Source: Sterolibacterium sp964500605
GTDB taxonomy: Bacteria > Pseudomonadota > Gammaproteobacteria > Burkholderiales > Rhodocyclaceae
Direction of reading: 5' to 3'
DNA: 64,000 nt
Assembly: GCA_964500605.1 (NCBI GenBank)
Contig: CAZCOS010000005.1
Coordinates: forward strand, 1-64,000
The translations under genes and the position numbers were made by a program. Below the pieces are notes generated by a model. The model was given only the letters and a program-made list of their open reading frames with translations, did not search any database and was not told the origin of the DNA. The stretch's first letter is position 1. Each line of letters starts with the position of its first letter. Shown piece by piece: positions 59,223-64,000 of the stretch.

Positions 59223-60038
59223 ATGACTCGACTGGATATCAGCACTAAAAATTGCATCGTCGAAAAAAGAGGACGCATCCTCGTAGTTACCCTCGCCCGC
59301 CCCGAAGCCAGGAACGCGATCACACCCGCCATGCTGATCGGCATGTACCAGGCCTGGCGTCTGCTCGACAGCGATGATGATTTGATGTGCGCCGTTTTGA
59401 CCGGTCAAGGCGACACCTTCTGTGCCGGTATGGACCTCAAGGCCGGCCCGGAGGGCGGGGAAGACGCCGACCTGATTCGCCAGTTGATGCAGGACATCCC
59501 CGATTTGCACTGGCAGGCCCTGTTGCGCCACAACCAACCCATGAAGCCGATCCTCCTTGCCGTTGAAGGCTACGCACTCGCCGGTGGAACGGAAATCCTC
59601 CAAGGCACGGACCTGCGTATCGTCGCCGAAGACGCCGTGCTGGGCGTCACCGAAGTGCAGCGCGGGCTCTTTCCCTTAGGCGGCTCGACCATCCGCCTGC
59701 GCCGCCAGATCCCCTACTGCCTGGCCGCTGAAATGCTGCTGCTCGGGCGGCACATCACCGCCGAAGAAGCCCTACGCTTCGGACTGGTCAATAAGGTCGT
59801 GCCCCACGGCCAAGCCCTGACCGAAGCGTTGAAGATGGCCGAGCAACTCTGCGAGTGCGCTCCTCTTTCCGTCCGGGCCATCACCCGATCCCTGCGCGAA
59901 AACGGCCACTGGCTAAGCGAAAAGGAAGCCCTGGCGAAGGAAGAAGTCCTCGGTTGGGAAGTCCTCGCCTCCAGCGACGCCATGGAAGGCATGCGCGCCT
60001 TCAAGGAAAAACGCAAGCCGGTGTTTACTGGGTGTTGA
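59223..60038 (+). CDS. Enoyl-CoA hydratase/isomerase-family protein (crotonase)
   Basis: A 271-residue crotonase-fold enzyme. The oxyanion-hole segments are seen as FCAGMDLKAG (about 63-72) and GYALAGGTEILQGTDLRIVA (about 117-136), the latter with an acidic residue near the usual catalytic position. GGAGG lies 7 bp before the ATG at 59223. It is 25 bp after the MOSC gene. Acyl-CoA substrate unknown; the CoA-transferases at 62.6-64 kb suggest a link to a degradative pathway, by inference. Confidence 0.88.
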   Translation: MTRLDISTKNCIVEKRGRILVVTLARPEARNAITPAMLIGMYQAWRLLDSDDDLMCAVLTGQGDTFCAGMDLKAGPEGGEDADLIRQLMQDIPDLHWQALLRHNQPMKPILLAVEGYALAGGTEILQGTDLRIVAEDAVLGVTEVQRGLFPLGGSTIRLRRQIPYCLAAEMLLLGRHITAEEALRFGLVNKVVPHGQALTEALKMAEQLCECAPLSVRAITRSLRENGHWLSEKEALAKEEVLGWEVLASSDAMEGMRAFKEKRKPVFTGC

Positions 60039-60097
60039 ACCTATTGATCCGGTGTGGTGAGCAACTGAACAAACCGAGGGACACACTGTTTTATTCC

Positions 60098-60123
60098 GTT
60101 CGCCCTGAGCTTGTCGAAGGGCA
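60098..60123. repeat. REP-like unit (GTTCGCCCTGAGC...GAAGGGC)
   Basis: GTTCGCCCTGAGCTTGTCGA with AGGGCA follows is a short dispersed repeat type. Related pieces occur at 23392-23428 and 62497-62534. It stands between the crotonase stop and the restriction enzyme end, i.e. at the left border of the low-GC cassette. Confidence 0.65.
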
Positions 60124-60142
60124 CTACCTTTAAAAGCAAGGG

Positions 60143-61252
60143 CTATGCAGGTTCAAGAAATGAATGAATCAGTTTTTGTGCATCCATTTTGTCGTAGCCC
60201 CTCTCGGACTTGAATTCTTGAAAGAGATCTCCACCAATTGATGGAAATTCAGTCCTAATCTCTTTGGTAAGGGTTTTGATCAGAATATCACCAAGAAGAT
60301 CGGCATATTTTCCGGTTAATGCCTTTTCATACCAATCCGTCAATTCGTCAATTGTAATGATGGATTGTATTCGTGACCGCCAACCGATCTGGCCCAATAA
60401 GGAAGCAATAATTTTCTTTTCTGCAGCTTTGCAAACGATGATGATTCTGTCTGAAGCGATGGAAGTCACAATATTTTCAGCCACATCCTCATCCAGCGTG
60501 AGATGCTTTATCTGCACGACCGTTCCGAAGTTTGCGTACATATCCGAACCACGATCTGCGGCGTTCGTCACGCCAACACGATAAAAGTGTCCATTCAGGG
60601 TTTTTCTGTTGTTTTTTGGATTGACACTCAGAACCTTTTCTGAGAACCCGGAGAATTCTTTCAATATTTCTGATTTTTCAGGATTGAAGTAGATGTCAAT
60701 CTTGATGTCGATGGCGTTTCCAAGGGTCTCGAAAAGTGAAAAGACTACTATTTCAAATATCTTATCCACACTCCTTTTCAGTCCGGGCTCGCTCCAAAAC
60801 TGATCAAGAAAGACGGAAAGCTTGAAACTCTCTTTTCCGTTTTTTGTGCAGTATCCAAGGGCATTTTCAAGCTGAAGGTATTTTTCTTCGAATTTTTCGT
60901 AGATATAGGCCTCTATAACACCATTGTTTTTGTCATTTATTTTTCCAAGGGCTGAAATGACGCTGGGAGGCGTTGCATTTTTATCAAAAAGATTGTCCTG
61001 GAATTTCGCACTGGATTTGCATATCCTACCAAGTAATTTCTTGGACACTTGGTCTCGCCATTTTTTTGATTGAGACCTATATGTCTCAATTTCATTAAGA
61101 TCAATGAGACTATTTCTGTTTGTTCTGTGGTTGAAAAGTATTTCTGCAATCTGGATTGGCTTATAAAAGTGAACTCGAGATTTTTTAATTACGGTGTCGA
61201 GTGATTTTTTTGCAGATTTCAAATTGTCCCTGTCTGCTCTTTGCATTCCCAT
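60143..61252 (-). CDS. HaeII-family type II restriction endonuclease
   Basis: A 369-residue protein resembling R.HaeII, which cuts RGCGCY. Matching parts are KKSRVHFYKPIQIAEILFNH (about 24-43), KKWRDQVSKKLLGRICKSSA, DKIFEIVVFSLFETLGNA, and FYRVGVTNAADRGSDMYANF followed by VVQIKHLTLDEDVAENIV, with IGWRSRIQSIITIDELTDWY near the end. HaeII specificity is inferred from similarity recalled, not measured. The base composition (about 40% GC) and AT-rich codons contrast with the ~60% GC neighbours. Its 5' end overlaps the methyltransferase by 34 bp. Confidence 0.85.
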   Translation of the reverse strand: MGMQRADRDNLKSAKKSLDTVIKKSRVHFYKPIQIAEILFNHRTNRNSLIDLNEIETYRSQSKKWRDQVSKKLLGRICKSSAKFQDNLFDKNATPPSVISALGKINDKNNGVIEAYIYEKFEEKYLQLENALGYCTKNGKESFKLSVFLDQFWSEPGLKRSVDKIFEIVVFSLFETLGNAIDIKIDIYFNPEKSEILKEFSGFSEKVLSVNPKNNRKTLNGHFYRVGVTNAADRGSDMYANFGTVVQIKHLTLDEDVAENIVTSIASDRIIIVCKAAEKKIIASLLGQIGWRSRIQSIITIDELTDWYEKALTGKYADLLGDILIKTLTKEIRTEFPSIGGDLFQEFKSERGYDKMDAQKLIHSFLEPA

Positions 61253-62199
61253 AGATCACCTTGAATAATTGACTGCCTATTTTTGTCTTTATTGGCAATA
61301 CTTCTTATCATCTCTTCAGCCACGGCTGTGATTACAGGTACCGTTACACTGTTCCCAGCCTGTTTTCTGATTTGCGTGTACGGAACGACGATCTTGAAAG
61401 TATCCGGAAAGCCCTGCAAGCGTAGCAATTCCCTTGGCGTGGGTCTTCTGATTCCATTGACGAGGAGGTAATTATAGGAAGCTCCTGCACGCAATGCACA
61501 GGAGTATTCAAGAGCCGAGATATTTCCACTCTTGTTTTCATGCCAGATTGATGGGACAGGGGGGTTTGGCCTTACCTTTTCGAGCCGTTTTTTCTTTATT
61601 TCATCTGTTGCGAAATACTTTTTATCAATTATGCTATCGCTTTCAAGTATTTCGTCCAGACGGCGCATCGTGCGAGTTGGCTTTGGGAAACTGAATTTTA
61701 TATCCTCAATGAAGCCAACAATGATTGTTCTTTCCCTTTTTTGCGGAATGCCAAAATCGAGCGAATTCAAAACCGTATGGTGAACAAAGTAGCCTAGTGC
61801 TTTCAGGTGGTTGATGATGGTGGTAAATGTCCTTCCCTGGTCATGTGACTTCAGGTTTTTCACATTTTCAAGCATGAAAGCGTAAGGCTTTTTTTCCTTT
61901 AATATTTGCTCTATGTTAAAGAAGAGTGTTCCGCGTGTATCAAGAAATCCCTTTTGATCTCCACAGATGCTAAATGCCTGACAGGGAAAGCCTGCCAGCA
62001 GAATGTCGTGATCCGGGATTTTGTTCGGCGGGATTTTGGTGATGTCTCCGTATGGACGCTCATTGAAGTTGGCTTCGTAGGTGTCTTGAGCAAAGCTATC
62101 CCACTCACTTGAGAACACGCACTTTCCACCCTGCGCTTCAAAGCCTAATCGGATGCCGCCTATTCCGGCAAATAAATCAATGAATGTAAAGCCGTCCAT
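61219..62199 (-). CDS. C5-cytosine DNA methyltransferase (HaeII-type modification enzyme)
   Basis: A 326-residue 5-cytosine methyltransferase with the ordered motifs of the family: I, FIDLFAGIGGIRLGFEAQGG (residues 5-24); IV, LAGFPCQAFSICGDQKGF, with the catalytic Cys; VI, MLENVKNL; VIII, PQKRERTIIVGF; and X, QAGNSVTVPVITAVAEEM near the end. Between VIII and X lies the target-recognition region. It protects DNA from the endonuclease encoded next to it. Both are low in GC and the gene for the methyltransferase comes first, as suits a safe establishment order. Confidence 0.94.
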   Translation of the reverse strand: MDGFTFIDLFAGIGGIRLGFEAQGGKCVFSSEWDSFAQDTYEANFNERPYGDITKIPPNKIPDHDILLAGFPCQAFSICGDQKGFLDTRGTLFFNIEQILKEKKPYAFMLENVKNLKSHDQGRTFTTIINHLKALGYFVHHTVLNSLDFGIPQKRERTIIVGFIEDIKFSFPKPTRTMRRLDEILESDSIIDKKYFATDEIKKKRLEKVRPNPPVPSIWHENKSGNISALEYSCALRAGASYNYLLVNGIRRPTPRELLRLQGFPDTFKIVVPYTQIRKQAGNSVTVPVITAVAEEMIRSIANKDKNRQSIIQGDLWECKEQTGTI

Positions 62200-62236
62200 T
62201 GGATTGAGGATTGTTTTTTGATCCAGGAGGGAAAAG

Positions 62237-62262
62237 TCGAACTTATTGATCCGGCAGGATGA
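62237..62262. repeat. Direct repeat flanking the R-M cassette, right copy
   Basis: CGAACTTATTGATCCGGCAG with GATGAG following is similar to TTGAACCTATTGATCCGGTG at 60037-60056 on the other side of the restriction-modification pair. A reversed GGATCAATAA lies at 62339-62348. The 62200-62564 gap contains these repeats and no gene I can support. Confidence 0.5.
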
Positions 62263-62496
62263 GGATTAAATTCTGCCTCTGAACGTCATGCGGTCATAAA
62301 GGCTGCTCCAATAGGCGACAATTCATACCAAAACGCATTGGATCAATAAATGACAAAAGGGTAGCCGCGTCGCTTGGTATTGAATTCACTTTTAGATGTT
62401 CAACGAAACACTGATCAATTCAAATTTGCTCTGGCTAGGCTCTTGGCCGCTGGAACTCCCCGTAAGGGGTACTAAGCCCTTGTTTTTATAGGCTGT

Positions 62497-62534
62497 GCCC
62501 TTCGGCAAACCGACTTTGAGCATGGACGAAGGGC
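62497..62534. repeat. REP-like inverted repeat (GCCCTTCG...CGAAGGGC)
   Basis: GCCCTTCG (62497-62504) pairs with CGAAGGGC (62527-62534). The minus strand continues GTTCACCCTAAGCCC, echoing the GTTCGCCCTGAGC unit at 60098. It lies 30 bp beyond the CoA-transferase stop codon. Confidence 0.6.
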
Positions 62535-62564
62535 TTAGGGTGAACGAAATCAGCCAACACTTTC

Positions 62565-63785
62565 TCAATAAATGATCTGCCGCTTAACCAGGTCATCGTA
62601 GCGTTCGGCAGACATGCCGAGGATTTCCTTGAAGGCGCGGTCGTTGTCCTGCCCGATGACCGGGCCGGGACGAATGGTAGAGGGGGTTTCGCTGAATTTG
62701 ACGTAGGGGCCGTAGATGGTTTCCTTGAAGCCCAGCGGGTGGGTGACTTCGATGAAGGTCTTGCGTGCCGTGAAATGTGGGTCGTGAAGGAGGTCGCCGA
62801 CATTGAGGACGGGGGCTGCTGCGACGCCGTGTTTTTGCAGAAGCTCGGCGAGTTCGCGGTCATCGTATTGCGCTGTCCAATCACCCATCAGCTTGTGCAG
62901 GGTGTCGATATGCTTGAGGCGATTTTCCAGGGTGGAGAACTCGCTCACCTTCAGCCATTCGGGGTGATTCAGGGCGGTCAGCAGGTTTTCCCATTCGGCA
63001 TCGTTGCCGACGACGATGCTGATCCAGCGGTCATCGCCTTTGCAGGGGAAGACACCGTGCGGTGCGGCGGCATTGATTGGATGTTCATTGCTCTTGGGGC
63101 CGCCGTTGCGTCCATTGAGCCGATAATCCATATAGGCGGGTCCGACCATCTGCATGACGGCTTCCTGTTGTGAAAAGTCGATGTGCTGACCCACACCCGT
63201 GTTGCGACGATGGTTGAGAGCCGTGACGATGGCGAATGCGCCGAAGATGCCAGCGTAGGGGTCGGAATAGGCGTTTTCAACAGGGATGGGGTCACCGCCT
63301 TTGTAACCGACGAGGCTGTCTAGTCCGGTCGTGGAGGTGAGCGAAAGGCCGTAACTGCGCAGGTCTTTCATCGGGCCTGTGAGGCCGGCACCGGGCATTG
63401 AGAAAAGGATGATGTCTTTCTTGAGCTGGGCAAGTTCGTCATAGCCCAGCCCCAGTCTTTCCATGACACCGGGACCGAAGTTTTCAACAACAACGTCGGA
63501 TTGGGCGATCAGTTCCTTGACCAGTTGCAGGGCTTCGGGCTCTTTGAGGTTGAGCGAAACGGAGCCATTCCCTGCCCAGCAGGCGTGGTTGGAAAGGCTG
63601 CGATTCGGGCCGGGCTCGCCTTCGGCAAAGGGCGGCAGATTGCGGGTGATATCGATGCGGGCGCGCGACTCGATCTTGAGCACTTCCGCACCCAGGAAGG
63701 CCAGGGTCTGGCCAACGACGGGGCCTGCCCAGACCCAGCCGAAATTGATGACACGGATGCCCTTCAGCGGCAGTGTTTTACTCAT
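62565..63785 (-). CDS. CaiB/BaiF-family CoA-transferase
   Basis: A 406-residue type III CoA-transferase. The N-terminal LKGIRVINFGWVWAGPVVGQ (about 8-27), LGAEVLKIESRARID, GNGSVSLNLKEPEALQLVKE and DVVVENFGPGVMERLGLGYD (about 97-116) are the family core, with the catalytic-Asp region near AYSDPYAGIFGAFAIVTALN (about 176-195). The length is normal. The substrate is not readable; relatives act in carnitine, oxalate or benzylsuccinate (BbsEF) metabolism. AAAGGGAAAGAC precedes the start at 63785. A second CoA-transferase ends 25 bp upstream. Confidence 0.92.
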   Translation of the reverse strand: MSKTLPLKGIRVINFGWVWAGPVVGQTLAFLGAEVLKIESRARIDITRNLPPFAEGEPGPNRSLSNHACWAGNGSVSLNLKEPEALQLVKELIAQSDVVVENFGPGVMERLGLGYDELAQLKKDIILFSMPGAGLTGPMKDLRSYGLSLTSTTGLDSLVGYKGGDPIPVENAYSDPYAGIFGAFAIVTALNHRRNTGVGQHIDFSQQEAVMQMVGPAYMDYRLNGRNGGPKSNEHPINAAAPHGVFPCKGDDRWISIVVGNDAEWENLLTALNHPEWLKVSEFSTLENRLKHIDTLHKLMGDWTAQYDDRELAELLQKHGVAAAPVLNVGDLLHDPHFTARKTFIEVTHPLGFKETIYGPYVKFSETPSTIRPGPVIGQDNDRAFKEILGMSAERYDDLVKRQIIY

Positions 63786-63810
63786 GTCTTTCCCTTTCAC
63801 ATCTCGCATT

Positions 63811-64000
63811 TCAGATCACACCCTGCGCACGCAGGGCCTGGATTTCATGGGTGGTCAGGCCCAGCTGGCCGCCGTAGATTTCGTCGTTATGCTGGCCCAG
63901 CAGCGGCGCGGCTTCAACCGGGCCACCGGGACAGGCAGGCAGCTTGAATGGTGCACCGAGATTTTTCAGCTTGCCCAGTTCAGGGTGTTCCATGTCGACG
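63811..64000 (-). CDS. CaiB/BaiF-family CoA-transferase, C-terminal part (partial)
   Basis: The C-terminal ~63 codons of another type III CoA-transferase whose start lies beyond the window. MEHPELGKLKNLGAPFKLPA, then PVEAAPLLGQHNDEIYGG and THEIQALRAQGVI match the ends of this family. With the complete transferase next to it (25 bp), the two may be subunits of a heteromeric enzyme. Confidence 0.88.
   Translation of the reverse strand, partial: VDMEHPELGKLKNLGAPFKLPACPGGPVEAAPLLGQHNDEIYGGQLGLTTHEIQALRAQGVI

Noticed and set aside
1..64000. CRISPR arrays, rRNA genes, large modular biosynthetic or defence clusters
   Set aside because: No regularly spaced repeats, cas genes, rRNA or multi-gene defence operon apart from the HaeII-type R-M pair and the two toxin-antitoxin pairs were seen.

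Overview
The window looks like a chromosomal segment of a GC-rich, denitrifying betaproteobacterium, probably of the Rhodocyclales/Sterolibacteriaceae type. This is inferred from gene content and order: nirS-type denitrification with NapC/NirT, metX-metW-ampG, accB-accC-prmA, an rpoH preceded by a CIRCE operator, CoA-transferases and a crotonase. No 16S gene is present, so the placement is an inference.

1-4.1 kb: the end of a chemoreceptor gene, tRNA-Arg(CCG), a luciferase-like oxidoreductase, a TonB-family protein, aroE and mtgA. 4.1-9.5 kb: an accretion island in a CAT-anticodon tRNA gene. The 5' half of the split tRNA lies at 4132-4180 and the 3' half at 7921-7968, with an intact CAT tRNA just inside the left border. 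The island holds a truncated tyrosine integrase fused head-to-head with the 3' end of a filamentous-phage-type secretin, two 18-bp perfect palindromes, a ParDE-like toxin-antitoxin pair, repeats of the integrase 3' end and, just outside, a MazEF-like pair. A broken methyltransferase gene follows.

10.3-23.4 kb: housekeeping and conserved genes (PilZ, a Cys-rich small protein, urea transporter, tldD, nitrilase-family amidase, a YhdP/AsmA-like giant, glnE, argJ). 23.4-25.1 kb: a graveyard with an ABC-2 permease pseudogene (in-frame TAA, lost 3' end) and nested insertion-sequence remnants, ending at rpoH. 25.1-47.4 kb: ordinary genes: rpoH, a Sco protein, mpl, a thioredoxin, aroQ, accBC, prmA, a PfkB kinase, tcdA, midA, ampG, metWX, tolC and pcm, plus several conserved unknowns.

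47.7-56.1 kb: an anaerobic respiration block. A secreted carbonic anhydrase with an extra N-terminal domain is followed by heme d1 and nitrite reductase genes (nirJ, two Lrp-type siroheme decarboxylase subunits, a c-type cytochrome, nirT, nirS), all on the minus strand. nirE is divergent. An FNR/DNR-type box lies between nirS and nirE. Uroporphyrinogen III made into precorrin-2 by NirE would feed siroheme and then heme d1 synthesis (NirG/H-like, NirJ) for the NirS enzyme; nirF, nirN and nirC are not in the window.

56.2-64 kb: a GlgB-like protein that has lost both catalytic acids, the Mrp/ApbC Fe-S carrier, a MOSC protein, a crotonase, an AT-rich HaeII-family restriction-modification pair flanked by repeats, and two CaiB-type CoA-transferases, the second running off the window.

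The least ordinary points are the split tRNA with its layered integrations, the palindrome pair in the phage remnant, the dead GlgB-like protein, the carbonic anhydrase fusion and the nir-cluster cytochrome with a CX3CH motif. I found no clear evidence for a wholly new multi-gene system.
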